Positions 1 to 9,300 of a stretch of 20,053 nucleotides of DNA are shown one piece after another. The translations under genes were made by a program, and so were the position numbers. The notes under the pieces are model-generated. The model saw nothing but the letters and a program-made list of their open reading frames with translations, had not been told where the DNA came from and ran no database searches. The first letter of the stretch is position 1, and every line of letters starts with the position of its first letter. Source of the DNA: UBA1731 sp964567665 (GTDB lineage: Bacteria; Verrucomicrobiota; Kiritimatiellia; RFP12; UBA1067); assembly GCA_964567665.1 (NCBI GenBank), contig CAZMNN010000045.1, forward strand, positions 1 to 20,053, given 5' to 3'.

Positions 1-79
1 GCGGCACGGTTTCCCCCTGTCTGAAACTGCGCCACGAGATATTGCAACTTCCCTCGTTCCATTTTCGGTTAAGTTACAC

Positions 80-109
80 TTGCCTAACAGCGGAATGATG
101 TGCGATAAT
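80..109 (+). promoter_or_regulatory. Promoter of the hydrogenase operon
   Basis: An extended -10 box TGCGATAAT lies at 101-109, with a partial -35 (TTGCCT, 4 of 6 consensus bases) at 80-85 and an 18-bp spacer. The predicted start near 116 leaves a leader of about 44 nt before the ATG at 160. The first 79 bases of the window show no gene I can support. Confidence 0.6.
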
Positions 110-119
110 TGCACTCATT
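94..119. promoter_or_regulatory. Inverted repeat over the -10 box, operator candidate
   Basis: Arms AATGA(T)GTGC at 94-103 and GCACTCATT at 111-119 are complementary over 9 bp with one bulged T (99). The 7-nt centre GATAATT contains the -10 hexamer. A repressor bound here would block RNA polymerase directly. The sequence does not resemble a Rex site, so the regulator is unknown. Confidence 0.45.
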
Positions 120-159
120 GAGGTGAAATTCTCGCCGTGAACAAAACCGAGGAGAAAAG

Positions 160-639
160 ATGAGCGGAAAACTGGAGACGATGACGCCTGAACTAAAGGC
201 GTTCATCGAAGAGTGGAAGCAGAAGCCCGGCAACCTGATCATGGTGCTGCATCGTGTTCAGCAGACGTACGGGTACATACCCCGTGAGATTGCGATCGAA
301 ACGTCGCAGCTGCTTGGAGTCCCTCTCGCCAAGATATATGGCGTGATCACGTTCTACAACTTCTTCCGCCTCCAGAAGGCGGGCAAGTACAATGTGCAGG
401 TGTGTCTTGGCACTGCGTGCTACCTGCGCGGCGGCGATGACCTCATCAAGGAGTTCGAGAGGCTTCTCGGTGTCGGACTGAACGCGACTACGGACGACGG
501 ACTTTTCTCGGTGGAGGCGGTGCGCTGCCTCGGATGCTGCGGCCTTGCGCCGGTGGCCGTCGTGAACGGCGAGGTTCACGGCAAGCTTGAGACGAAGGAC
601 GTCAAGGGCATAATAGACAGGTACCGCGCCCAGGGTTGA
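160..639 (+). CDS. hndA: NuoE-like [2Fe-2S] subunit of bifurcating hydrogenase (HndA)
   Basis: This 159-residue protein is the thioredoxin-fold [2Fe-2S] electron-transfer subunit that pairs with the NuoF-like flavoprotein in NADH dehydrogenases and bifurcating hydrogenases. An N-terminal helical region (residues about 8-70) carries the family pattern around GVITFYNFF. The cluster ligands are Cys82 and Cys87 (CLGTAC) and Cys123 and Cys127 (CLGCC); Cys126 is an extra. Length is normal for NuoE. The start is set by GAGGAG at 149-154, five bases before the ATG. It is the first gene of a four-gene operon ending with the [FeFe]-hydrogenase, so the partner is the hydrogenase flavoprotein rather than complex I. 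HydC is the equivalent name in trimeric Thermotoga-type enzymes. Confidence 0.92.
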   Translation: MSGKLETMTPELKAFIEEWKQKPGNLIMVLHRVQQTYGYIPREIAIETSQLLGVPLAKIYGVITFYNFFRLQKAGKYNVQVCLGTACYLRGGDDLIKEFERLLGVGLNATTDDGLFSVEAVRCLGCCGLAPVAVVNGEVHGKLETKDVKGIIDRYRAQG

Positions 640-676
640 GCGGCATACAGCAAACAGGAATCTGAAAGGAGCAACA

Positions 677-1075
677 ATGGCTAAGCTAACACTCGACGAC
701 CTGCGCCGCATGCGCAGCGAGAAGCAGAAGGCGATGGAGATGCGCGACAACTCCAACAAGGACGTGCAGGTCATCGTCGGAATGGGTACGTGCGGCATCG
801 CCGCCGGGGCGAAGGAGACGTTCTCCGCGCTCATCAATGCGCTCACCGAGAAATCTCTGACCAATGTGCTGGTGCGCCAGACGGGATGCATGGGGCTTTG
901 CCACTCCGAGCCTACGGTTGAGGTCGTCGTTCCGGGGATGCCGTCGGTCATCTACGGACACGTGGATGCGGCGATGGCGCGGGAGATTGTCGACAAGCAC
1001 ATCATCGGCAAGGCACTCCTCGACGATTCCAAGATATGCGACAAGCCGTCCGTCGACATTGTCAAGAACGGCTGA
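677..1075 (+). CDS. hndB: Thioredoxin-like (2Fe-2S) ferredoxin subunit, HndB-like
   Basis: A 132-residue protein matching the small (2Fe-2S) ferredoxin subunit found as the second gene of Hnd-type NADP-reducing hydrogenase operons. A charged N-terminal helix (residues 1-30) precedes a ferredoxin fold with a GTCGIAAGA segment (Cys39) and a CMGLC motif (Cys71, Cys75). Only these three cysteines sit at cluster positions; another, Cys118, lies near the C-terminus. The same GTCG-x-A-x-GA pattern is what I remember of this family, so I do not treat the count as damage. An AAAGGAG ribosome site at 666-672 gives the ATG at 677. It probably passes electrons between the NuoF-like subunit and the catalytic subunit. 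Confidence 0.85.
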   Translation: MAKLTLDDLRRMRSEKQKAMEMRDNSNKDVQVIVGMGTCGIAAGAKETFSALINALTEKSLTNVLVRQTGCMGLCHSEPTVEVVVPGMPSVIYGHVDAAMAREIVDKHIIGKALLDDSKICDKPSVDIVKNG

Positions 1076-1125
1076 TTGGCGTCCGGCGTTAATGCGAAGA
1101 CGGATATAACAGGAGAGAAAACGCA

Positions 1126-2913
1126 ATGGCATACGAATCATATGTACTGATCTGCGGCGGCACGGCGTGCTGTTCGGGCGGCGGCGACAAGATTGTGGAC
1201 GCCTTCAAGAAGCAGCTGGCGGAGGCGGGGCTTGCCGAGAAGGTGCAGGTTGTGGCGACAGGCTGTCTCGGATTCTGCGAGCAGGGGCCGATCGTCAAGA
1301 TCCTTCCACAGGGTACGTTCTACGTGCAGGTGCAGGAGAAGGACGTCTCCGAGATCATCGCGGAGCATCTTGTCAAGGGACGCGTCGTGGCGCGGCTGTG
1401 CTACGACCCGGAGCAGGCCAAGAAGATGGTGGCCGAGGCCAACATCCCGTTCTACCAGAAGCAGTACCGCATCGTGCTGCGCAACTGCGGTGTGATCGAT
1501 CCGGAGAAGATCGAGGACTACATCGCCCGCGACGGCTACAAGGCCATCGAGAAGGTTCTCTTCGAGATGACGCCTGAGCAGGTCGTGGAGGAGATCCTGA
1601 AGTCCGGGCTGCGCGGACGCGGCGGCGCCGGGTTCCCGACGGGGCTGAAGTGGAAGTTCGCGCAGCAGCAGCCCAAGGGGCAGAAGTACATGGTCTGCAA
1701 TGCCGACGAAGGCGATCCCGGCGCCTACATGGATCGCTCCACTCTGGAAGGCGATCCGCATTCGATCCTTGAGGCCATGACCGTGGCCGGGTATGCGATC
1801 GGCGCATCTCGCGGATTCATCTACATCCGTGCGGAGTATCCGCTTGCGATTCACCGTCTGCAGGTCGCCATATCCCAGGCGCGTGAGCTTGGGCTTCTTG
1901 GCGATGACATCCTCGGAAGCGGCTTCTCGTTCGATATCGAGCTGCGATTCGGCGCCGGCGCGTTCGTGTGCGGCGAAGAGACGGCCCTGCTGCAGTCCAT
2001 CGAGGGCAATCGCGGAATGCCGAAGCCGCGTCCGCCATTCCCGGCGGTGAAGGGTCTTTGGGGACGTCCTACGGTGATCAACAACGTCGAGACGCTTGCC
2101 AACATCCCTGTCATAATCACCAAGGGAGCTGACTGGTTCAGCAAGATCGGCACGGCCACGACAAAGGGCACGAAGGTGTTTGCCCTCACCGGCAAGGTCA
2201 ACAACTCCGGTCTCATCGAGGTGCCTATGGGTACGACGCTGCGCGAAATCATCTTCGACATCGGCGGCGGCATCCGTGGCGGGCATCAGTTCAAGGCGGC
2301 CCAGACTGGCGGCCCCTCCGGCGGCATCATCCCGCCGCAGTTCCTCGATACGCCGATCGACTACGAGAGCCTTGCCAAGATCGGTTCGATCATGGGGTCG
2401 GGCGGTCTGATCGTGATGGACGAGACGGACTGCGTGGTCGACATCGCGAAGTTCTATCTCGACTTCACCGTCGATGAGAGCTGCGGAAAGTGCGCTCCAT
2501 GCCGCATCGGCGGACGCAAGCTCCTCAACTATCTCAACAAGATCACCGACGGACGCGGCACGGAGGACGACATCGTGCAGATGGAGAAGATCTCCGACGC
2601 GATGTGCAAGGCGTCTCTCTGCGGTCTGGGCCAGACGGCGTCGAACCCTGTCCGCTCCACGCTCAAGTACTTCATGGACGAGTACATGGAGCACATCAAG
2701 GAGAAGAAGTGCCGCTCCGGCAAGTGTTCGAAGCTTGTCAAGTACTCGATCATCGCGGAGAAGTGCAAGGGCTGCACGCTCTGTGCGCGGAAGTGTCCGG
2801 TGAACGCAATCAGCGGCGTTGTGAAGAACCCGCATGTGATTGACCAGACGAAGTGCATCAAGTGCGGACAGTGCGAGGCGAACTGCAGATTCGGAGCCAT
2901 CAGCCACGGTTGA
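1126..2913 (+). CDS. hndC: NuoF-like NAD(P)H/FMN flavoprotein subunit (HndC/HydB)
   Basis: A 595-residue flavoprotein that oxidises or reduces NAD(P) and is the likely bifurcation site. Domains in order: an N-terminal thioredoxin-like [2Fe-2S] domain (Cys10, Cys15, Cys47, Cys51); the NuoF FMN/NADH domain with GRGGAGFPTG near residue 165 and CNADEGDPGAYMDR near 190-203; the SLBB region; the [4Fe-4S] site ESCGKCAPC near 451-459 with a further Cys in the SLCGLG segment; and a C-terminal pair of [4Fe-4S] motifs (CKGCTLCARKCP near 548 and CIKCGQCEANC near 577). This extra ferredoxin tail separates HndC/HydB from complex I NuoF, which lacks it. The AGGAG at about 1111-1115 precedes the ATG. It lies between hndB and the hydrogenase gene, 31 bp from the latter. 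Confidence 0.94.
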   Translation: MAYESYVLICGGTACCSGGGDKIVDAFKKQLAEAGLAEKVQVVATGCLGFCEQGPIVKILPQGTFYVQVQEKDVSEIIAEHLVKGRVVARLCYDPEQAKKMVAEANIPFYQKQYRIVLRNCGVIDPEKIEDYIARDGYKAIEKVLFEMTPEQVVEEILKSGLRGRGGAGFPTGLKWKFAQQQPKGQKYMVCNADEGDPGAYMDRSTLEGDPHSILEAMTVAGYAIGASRGFIYIRAEYPLAIHRLQVAISQARELGLLGDDILGSGFSFDIELRFGAGAFVCGEETALLQSIEGNRGMPKPRPPFPAVKGLWGRPTVINNVETLANIPVIITKGADWFSKIGTATTKGTKVFALTGKVNNSGLIEVPMGTTLREIIFDIGGGIRGGHQFKAAQTGGPSGGIIPPQFLDTPIDYESLAKIGSIMGSGGLIVMDETDCVVDIAKFYLDFTVDESCGKCAPCRIGGRKLLNYLNKITDGRGTEDDIVQMEKISDAMCKASLCGLGQTASNPVRSTLKYFMDEYMEHIKEKKCRSGKCSKLVKYSIIAEKCKGCTLCARKCPVNAISGVVKNPHVIDQTKCIKCGQCEANCRFGAISHG

Positions 2914-2944
2914 GCGGCTGATCAGGAAGAAAGGTTTTAAGACA

Positions 2945-4750
2945 ATGGAAACGGAAATGATTTCTGTCGAGATCAACGGCAAGACCGTTGAGGTGCCCAA
3001 AGGCTCCAACATCCTCCAGGCCGCCAAGAAGGCCAACATCAAGATTCCCACGCTCTGCTACCATCCGGATCTCAAGCCGGGCGCAAGCTGCGGAATCTGC
3101 GTAGTGCGCCAGCTTGTGCCGAGCCGGACGGAGCCGGGCAAGTTCGTGCCGTCGCCGAAGCTTCTCCGCGCCTGCTGCACCGAGGTTACGCCGGGCATGA
3201 AGATCATCACGCACGACCCTGACATCGTCCAGGTGCGCAGGACGGTCCTTGAGCTTGTCCTCGCCAACCACCCGCAGGACTGCCTGCAGTGTCCGCGCTC
3301 CGGCTCCTGCGAACTGCAGGAGATCGCGGCGGACTTCGGCATACGAGACATCCCGTTCCCGAAGGAGGTGCTGCATCGTCCTGTGGACAACTCCACTCCA
3401 TCGATCGTGCTCAATTCCGACAAGTGCATCAAGTGCGGACGCTGCGCGGAGGTTTGCCAGCAGATGCAGAACGTGTGGGCGCTTGAGTTCATCGGTCGCG
3501 GCGAGAAGACCGTCATGGCTCCTGCCGCCGGCGTTCCGCTTGCCGAATCGCCCTGCATCAAGTGCGGACAGTGCTCTGCCCACTGCCCCGTAGGCGCCAT
3601 ATACGAGAACGACGAGACCGAGAAGGTTTGGACGGCACTCCGCGATCCGGAGAAGGTCTGCCTCGTGCAGATTGCGCCTGCCGTGCGCGTCGCGCTCGGT
3701 GAGGCGTTCGGCATGGAGCCGGGTGCGCTCACGACCGGAAAGATATACGCCGCGCTCAGGATGCTCGGTTTCGACAAGGTGTTCGACACGAACTTCTCCG
3801 CCGACGTCACGATCATGGAGGAGGGCACGGAGTTCATCAAGCGCTTCACGAAGGGCGGTAATCTGCCGCTTCTGACAAGCTGCTGTCCCGCCTGGACAGA
3901 CTGGATGGAGAAGTACGCGCCGGACTTCACGGAGAATTTCTCTACGGCCAAGTCCCCGCAGCAGATGCTTTCGGCTCTCGCAAAGTCCTATTGGGCGGAG
4001 ATGAACAAGGTGGATCACACGAAGATCCACATGACGTCCATCATGCCCTGCACGGCGAAGAAGTACGAGATTGGCCGCGACGAGCACATGAATGCGACCG
4101 GTTCGCAGGATACGGACGTGGTGCTCACGACCCGTGAACTCGCCCGCATGATTAAGGCGGCGGGAATCGACTTCAGCAGCCTTGAGGACGAGCCGGCCGA
4201 CAAGCTTCTCGGTGCCTACACCGGAGCCGGCACGATATTCGGCGTCACCGGTGGCGTAATGGAGGCGGCTCTGCGTACGGCGTACTGCCTCATCACCGGT
4301 GAGGCCACGCCGCCGAGCATCGAGTTCAGCGAGGTGCGCGGGATGGAGGGCGTGAAGTCCGCAACCATCGACATCAAGGGCACGAAGGTCAACATCGCCG
4401 TCGCCCACCAGATGGGCAACGTCGAGAAGGTCATCGACCAGATTCGCGAGGATCGCCGCAACGGCGTGAAGCCGCGGTACGACTTCATCGAAGTCATGGC
4501 CTGCCGAGGCGGATGCATCGGCGGCGGCGGACAGCCCTGCTTGGCGACGGATGAGGTGCGCGCCAAGCGTACAGCCGGTCTCTACGCCGACGATGAGAAG
4601 AGCGCGTTGCGCATGAGCCATCTCAACCCGGAGGTGCAGTCCCTCTACAAGGACTACCTCGGCGAGACGGGCGCGAACGGCGGCGAGAAGGCGGAACACC
4701 TTCTCCACACGCAGTACCGCAAACGCGAACTCTACCACTTTGAGGGATAA
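2945..4750 (+). CDS. hndD: [FeFe]-hydrogenase catalytic subunit (HndD/HydA)
   Basis: A 601-residue group A [FeFe]-hydrogenase. In order: a plant-type [2Fe-2S] domain (Cys38, Cys49, Cys52, Cys77/78); a His-Cys [4Fe-4S] site (His109, Cys113, Cys116, Cys122); two [4Fe-4S] motifs (Cys161-171 and Cys204-214); then the H-cluster domain with TSCCPAW at 311-317, MPCTAKKYE at 367-375 and ACRGGCIGGGGQP near 519-531; and the small-subunit-like C-terminal tail. All three H-cluster signatures are intact, so activity is expected. The reading frame is open back to 2840, but that part overlaps hndC; the ATG at 2945 begins the conserved ferredoxin domain. The enzyme would make or use H2 with ferredoxin and NAD(P)H as joint partners. 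The maturases HydE, HydF and HydG are not in this window. Confidence 0.96.
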   Translation: METEMISVEINGKTVEVPKGSNILQAAKKANIKIPTLCYHPDLKPGASCGICVVRQLVPSRTEPGKFVPSPKLLRACCTEVTPGMKIITHDPDIVQVRRTVLELVLANHPQDCLQCPRSGSCELQEIAADFGIRDIPFPKEVLHRPVDNSTPSIVLNSDKCIKCGRCAEVCQQMQNVWALEFIGRGEKTVMAPAAGVPLAESPCIKCGQCSAHCPVGAIYENDETEKVWTALRDPEKVCLVQIAPAVRVALGEAFGMEPGALTTGKIYAALRMLGFDKVFDTNFSADVTIMEEGTEFIKRFTKGGNLPLLTSCCPAWTDWMEKYAPDFTENFSTAKSPQQMLSALAKSYWAEMNKVDHTKIHMTSIMPCTAKKYEIGRDEHMNATGSQDTDVVLTTRELARMIKAAGIDFSSLEDEPADKLLGAYTGAGTIFGVTGGVMEAALRTAYCLITGEATPPSIEFSEVRGMEGVKSATIDIKGTKVNIAVAHQMGNVEKVIDQIREDRRNGVKPRYDFIEVMACRGGCIGGGGQPCLATDEVRAKRTAGLYADDEKSALRMSHLNPEVQSLYKDYLGETGANGGEKAEHLLHTQYRKRELYHFEG

Positions 4751-4766
4751 ACCCTCGGTTTGGAAG

Positions 4767-4794
4767 CAGAACGCCGCCGATTGGCGGCGTTCTG
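4767..4794 (+). terminator. Hairpin after the hydrogenase operon
   Basis: A perfect 12-bp stem (CAGAACGCCGCC at 4767-4778 with its complement at 4783-4794) closes a GATT loop 17 bp after the hndD stop. No clean U-run follows; the next bases are TGGTATAATT. It may terminate inefficiently or act as an RNA 3-prime end stabiliser. Confidence 0.6.
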
Positions 4795-4803
4795 TGGTAT
4801 AAT
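4795..4803 (+). promoter_or_regulatory. Extended -10 promoter of purF
   Basis: TGGTATAAT is a perfect extended -10 box. It begins at the base directly after the terminator stem, so the stem fills the spacer and no -35 is visible. The predicted start near 4810 gives a leader of about 42 nt. That leader holds a small AGGGA-ATCC-TCCCT hairpin and a GGAG ribosome site five bases before the ATG at 4852. Confidence 0.65.
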
Positions 4804-4851
4804 TCGTGTGTTTGGAAAGGGAATCCTCCCTATCCGCGAATTGGAGAGAAG

Positions 4852-6309
4852 ATGGGTGGCTTTTGTGGAGTGGTTTCATCGGACGATTGCGTAAGCGATC
4901 TCTTTTTCGGCACGGACTATCATTCGCATCTTGGTACGCACCGTGGCGGAATGTGTGTGCTTGGCGACAAGGGGTTTCAGCGTTCGATTCACAACATACA
5001 GAATGCGCCGTTCCGCTCGAAATTTGAGCGCGACGTTGCGGCGCTTGCCGGTTCTGTCGGGCTTGGCGTGATATCCGACACCGACCCGCAGCCGCTTGTG
5101 ATGCGGTGTGTGCATGGTACGTTTGCACTGGTCACTGTGGGGCTTATCACGAACATAGAGGAGCTGATGCGTGAGATGTTCGAGGAGAACCGTCTTCAGC
5201 TCCAGTACTCCACGACATCCGGCATGGTCGGTCCGACAGAGGTGGTGTCCGCAATCCTTGCATCCGCCAGTACGCTGGAAGAGGGCGTGAAGCTTGTCCA
5301 ACAGAAGGTTCAGGGCAGCTGCTCGTTCCTGATGGTGACGGAGCGCGGGCAGTTTTTCGCGGTGCGTGACAGATACGGACGCACACCGGTCGTCATCGGA
5401 CGCAAGGCCGGTGCGATGATCGCCCTGCAGGAGTCGTGTGCGCTCACGAATCTCGGCTACGAGTATGTGCGAGATCTCGGTCCCGGCGAAATGGTGGAGT
5501 TGACACCGGATGGCGACCGTACTGTCATCGCACCGCGCAAGGAGATGGCAATATGCTCCTTCTTGTGGGTCTACTACGGCTATCCGGCGTCGTCCTATGA
5601 AGGGCGCAACGTGGAGATGTCGCGCTACCGCTCCGGTGCGTTCCTCGCGAGGCGCAACCCCGTGGAGGCGGATTCGGTGGGCGGAGTTCCGGACAGCGGC
5701 ACCTCCCACGCATTGGGATATGCACACGAGGCGGGAATCAAGTATGCGCGGCCGTTCGTGAAGTACACCCCCACTTGGGCGAGGTCGTTCATGCCGCAGG
5801 ATCAGAAGCAGCGGGAACGCGTCGCCGCCATGAAGCTCATCCCCATTCCGGGGCTTATAAAGGACAAGCGGCTTGTCTTCTGCGACGATTCGATCGTGCG
5901 CGGCACACAGCTCGGTCAGCAGGCGAAACGCCTTTACGCCGATGGTGCGAAGGAGACGCATATGCGCATTGCGTGTCCGCCGCTGCTCTATCCGTGCCGG
6001 TTCCTGAACTTCTCCCGCTCCAAATCGGAGTACGACCTGATAACGCGTCGCTTCATCCGCGACAGAGAAGGCGCCAACGCGGACATATCGAAGTATCTTG
6101 ACCCGGATGGAGAGCCGTACATGGCGATGGTTGAGTACATACGCAAAAACCTGGGCCTTACTTCGCTTGCGTTTCAGCGTCTCGATGATCTCGTGTCGGC
6201 GATTGGACTTCCAAAGGATCGGCTTTGCACCTACTGCTGGGACGGTAAGGATGTATCATGCGGCGGCAAGTGCCGTGGTTGCCCCTGTTCTGGGGGTGCG
6301 GCGCAATAA
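4852..6309 (+). CDS. purF: Variant amidophosphoribosyltransferase (PurF-like)
   Basis: A 485-residue enzyme of the PurF family, which makes phosphoribosylamine from PRPP and glutamine in the first step of purine synthesis. The N-terminal glutaminase domain begins MGGFCGVV, so the nucleophile would be Cys5 after removal of four residues. The usual RYST and HNGN motifs are not present; the equivalent stretches read GVISDTDPQP (72-81) and TVGLITN (95-101). The PRPP loop FCDDSIVRGTQ (near 343-353) is intact. Cys235, Cys382, Cys459 and Cys462 match the four [4Fe-4S] ligands of the Bacillus-type enzyme. A further tail carries Cys470, 474, 477 and 479. From memory, Bacteroidota carry very similar MGGFCG proteins, so this is a known variant class, though its activity is less certain than canonical PurF. 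Confidence 0.85.
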   Translation: MGGFCGVVSSDDCVSDLFFGTDYHSHLGTHRGGMCVLGDKGFQRSIHNIQNAPFRSKFERDVAALAGSVGLGVISDTDPQPLVMRCVHGTFALVTVGLITNIEELMREMFEENRLQLQYSTTSGMVGPTEVVSAILASASTLEEGVKLVQQKVQGSCSFLMVTERGQFFAVRDRYGRTPVVIGRKAGAMIALQESCALTNLGYEYVRDLGPGEMVELTPDGDRTVIAPRKEMAICSFLWVYYGYPASSYEGRNVEMSRYRSGAFLARRNPVEADSVGGVPDSGTSHALGYAHEAGIKYARPFVKYTPTWARSFMPQDQKQRERVAAMKLIPIPGLIKDKRLVFCDDSIVRGTQLGQQAKRLYADGAKETHMRIACPPLLYPCRFLNFSRSKSEYDLITRRFIRDREGANADISKYLDPDGEPYMAMVEYIRKNLGLTSLAFQRLDDLVSAIGLPKDRLCTYCWDGKDVSCGGKCRGCPCSGGAAQ

Positions 6310-6333
6310 CAAAACAACGAAAGGGATATGACC

Positions 6334-9300
6334 ATGTCAGGTTTTCGCGAAACGGATTCATCGTTCAAGCGCGGTTCGCTGCTGGCGGCTCTCGCCGTTG
6401 CAGGTGTTGCTGCGGTTGTCTATGCCTTGACCTTGGCGGACTACGTCTTCCCCGGAACGTCAGCCCGAATGTTGGTGCAGTGGTCTGGACTGGATGTGCT
6501 TGAGTTCCCGAAGTATCCGCTTTGGGGATATTTCGTCAAGCTCTTCGGCGGCGCGGGACCGCTTTCGTCTATTGCGTTCCGCACGAATGCGCTTTCCCTC
6601 ATATGCGGCGTGATCTCTGCGTATCTTGTGTGTCGGCTCATGGCTTTCGCCGTATGGCAGAGCGTGAAGCACGAGGCCTCCGTCAAGTTTGCCAAGGGGG
6701 CGTCGCTGATTGCTGGCATCATAGCCGCCCTCGTGTTCGTGTTCTCCACTGCGGTGTGGCAGAGTTCAACGCATCTTGAACATCGAATCTTCGATGTGAT
6801 GTGGGCGCTTCTCGCCATGCGTGTGGTTCTGATTGCCGCCGGGCGTCCGCGTCTTGCGATTCCCGTCGCGGTTGCCGCCGGATTGTTCGTCGCCACCGGT
6901 CTTGTGGAGAGCGCAATATTCGTTCCGTACTCCATAGCGGTGTTCTTCGCTTTCCTGCTTGTCCTTGTCAAGAACGGCAATGGCCTTTACGGCGCCGCAA
7001 CCCTCTACCTGCTGTCGCTCGTTGTCGGACTTGTCGTGTTCATCAAGTGCATCGCCGCCGGTTTCCTCGGTACGGAGGCCGCAGAGGCCGCCAAGTGCAC
7101 ATCGTCCGTGGGTGTGTTCCTGCATGGACTCAAGGATGCCCTGCGTGAAGTGCGCGGTTGGTTCTCCTGTCCCGGATGGCTTGCAATCGTGTCGCTCACG
7201 GTCGTGCCGGCGATCGCCTGCGCATTTGCCGCAGCCCGTGCGCTGAACAACGATCGCCGCTGGAGCCAGTATTCGTTTCACTTGGCGATGACGCTCTGCG
7301 TCGCGTGTGCGACGGCGACGCCGCTTGCACCGGAGGCTGTGCTGCGTCCGCTCGGCATATCGCCTGTTGCGACATCGACCTTGGTTGCGCTTGTCGCCGG
7401 CTACCTTGCCGCGTATTGGTATCTCCTTGCGCGCACCCCGTTGCCTGTCGCGGAGTTCAAGGAGGACGGCGTTGACGTTGCCGTCCGCATCGGTCGCGCC
7501 GTCGCTCCCGTGTTCTGCGTGGCTCTTGTGATCGTGCTTGTTCTCTCCTCTCTCGTCAACGCATTCAACTGCGGACGCGGACGAGGTGCGTTCGCTGACA
7601 GGTGTGCGAAGGAGATGCTTGATGCGATGGGTGACCGCACATGGTTCGTGACCGACGGCACCCTCGACGACCACCTGCGCATCGCAGCAGCCGCAGCCGG
7701 CAGGGAACTCAACCTTGTGTGTCTGCAGCGCGACATGAGCGACTCATATCTCGATGAGCTGTCGGAGCTTGTGGAGAAGTGCGGACTGAAGGCCGGGCGT
7801 ACCGACCTCAAGATGTCGCTGCGCCTCGGTGTGCTGCCGTTCATCCAGGACTGGTTTACGGGCGACACGAACATAGTGAACGAGGCGGCGGTGTTTGGCG
7901 TGCCGGACTTCTGGTACATGGCCGAGCGCACTCCCGCCCCGGAGTGCATGTTCTTCGGCGGAGTCACGAAGGCGAACGCCGCAAGCGGCAGGGCCCTTGC
8001 TGAGAGGTTCAAGAGCTTCTGGGGCAGGATTGCGCCAGTCCTTTGGACAGAGCGCAACAAGGAAGGCTCCAGAAACATCGCCCGCTGCGATGACCCCGTG
8101 GAATCCCTCAGGCTTCAGCTTCGTCGCCATGTCGGATTTGTCGGCAACAACCTTGGTGTGTTCCTGCAGGACTGCGGCATGGACGATGAGGCGTTCGCCA
8201 CCTACGAACTGGTGCTGAACACGATCGATCCGGACAATGTCTGCGCACTGTTCAACGAGTTCGAGATGGCGCGTGTGGGCGTGAAGTGCGCGGTTGCGAA
8301 AAAGCTTGAGATTGAGCGCAAGCTGAAGGCGATTGTCGACGATCCGAAGCGCAGGTACGTCCTGTGGTCGCTCTCCCGCTACTACGGCTACATCCGCAGC
8401 CCTGAGATATTTGCGCGGATGGGATACGCATGGGCGCGGTCCGGACAGACCGGCAACGCTATCGCTCAGGTTCAGAGGGCGATAGATTTCGTGTCAGCAG
8501 ACCGTCAGACAAGCCTTCTCAACATGATGGCTGCCATCTATGCGAGCGGCAACCAGCTGAAGAAGTCCAGGGCGGTATATGAGCAGGTGCTTGCGTCCGA
8601 CGCCAAGAACAGGGACGCGCTGATGGGCATGGCGCGCATCGCGCTCCAGTCCGGAAACGAGGGTGAAGCCCGCACATACCTCGAACGTGCTGCGGCCGGT
8701 GCGCCGAAGGGCGAGAGCGCAGGAATCGAGACTGCCATGCTTCTCCTGATGAACAACGACCTCGACCGTGCGCGCATGGAGATGCAGAAGATAACCGATA
8801 TGCATCCGAAGAATCTCCAGGCGTGGTCTCTGCTCGCCGGTGTGCTCCTTCAGCAGGTTGATCAGGCAAAGGACAAGGCCGCAAGGGCGAAGGTGCTTGA
8901 CGAGCTTGAGAACCTGATTCTTGCGAAGATGGAGGCGATATCCGACGATCCCCGCGATTACTTCGTGCAGATGACGAGGGGTCTCGTGTACATGAGAAAG
9001 GGTCCGGCGTTCCGCAAGCAGGCGCGAGATGCGTTGGTGATTGCGTCGCTGTCGCGTCCGGACGTGTCCATAGCCGGCGACATGATTCTTGGGCTGGACA
9101 TCGAGCTTGATGACGGAGAGGCGGCGGAACGCCATGCCCGCATGGTTCTGCGCCGCGATCGCCACAACAGGTTGGCCAACTACGTGATGGGTTCGCTCAG
9201 GCTCAAAGAGGGGGATTACTCGACCGCCGAGACGTTCCTCCGGCTGAGCGTAGACGTGGAGCGTCCGCTTGCGGCCGCGCAGAACGACCTCGCGGAGGTT

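Noticed and set aside
94..119. Rex (NADH-sensing) operator
   Set aside because: The expected TTGTGA-N6-TCACAA-like halves are not present; only an unrelated palindrome is.
2840..2944. TTG start for the hydrogenase subunit
   Set aside because: This part overlaps the ferredoxin tail of hndC in another frame and adds nothing conserved; ATG 2945 is the family start.
4804..4851. Purine riboswitch in the purF leader
   Set aside because: The leader is only about 42 nt with one 5-bp hairpin, too short for a purine aptamer.
193..5128. Long minus-strand open frames opposite the hydrogenase operon (for example 1138-3051 and 2900-5128)
   Set aside because: They lie antisense to strongly conserved genes, have low-complexity Arg/Leu/Ala-rich translations and no motifs. 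GC-rich codon use on the plus strand produces such shadows.
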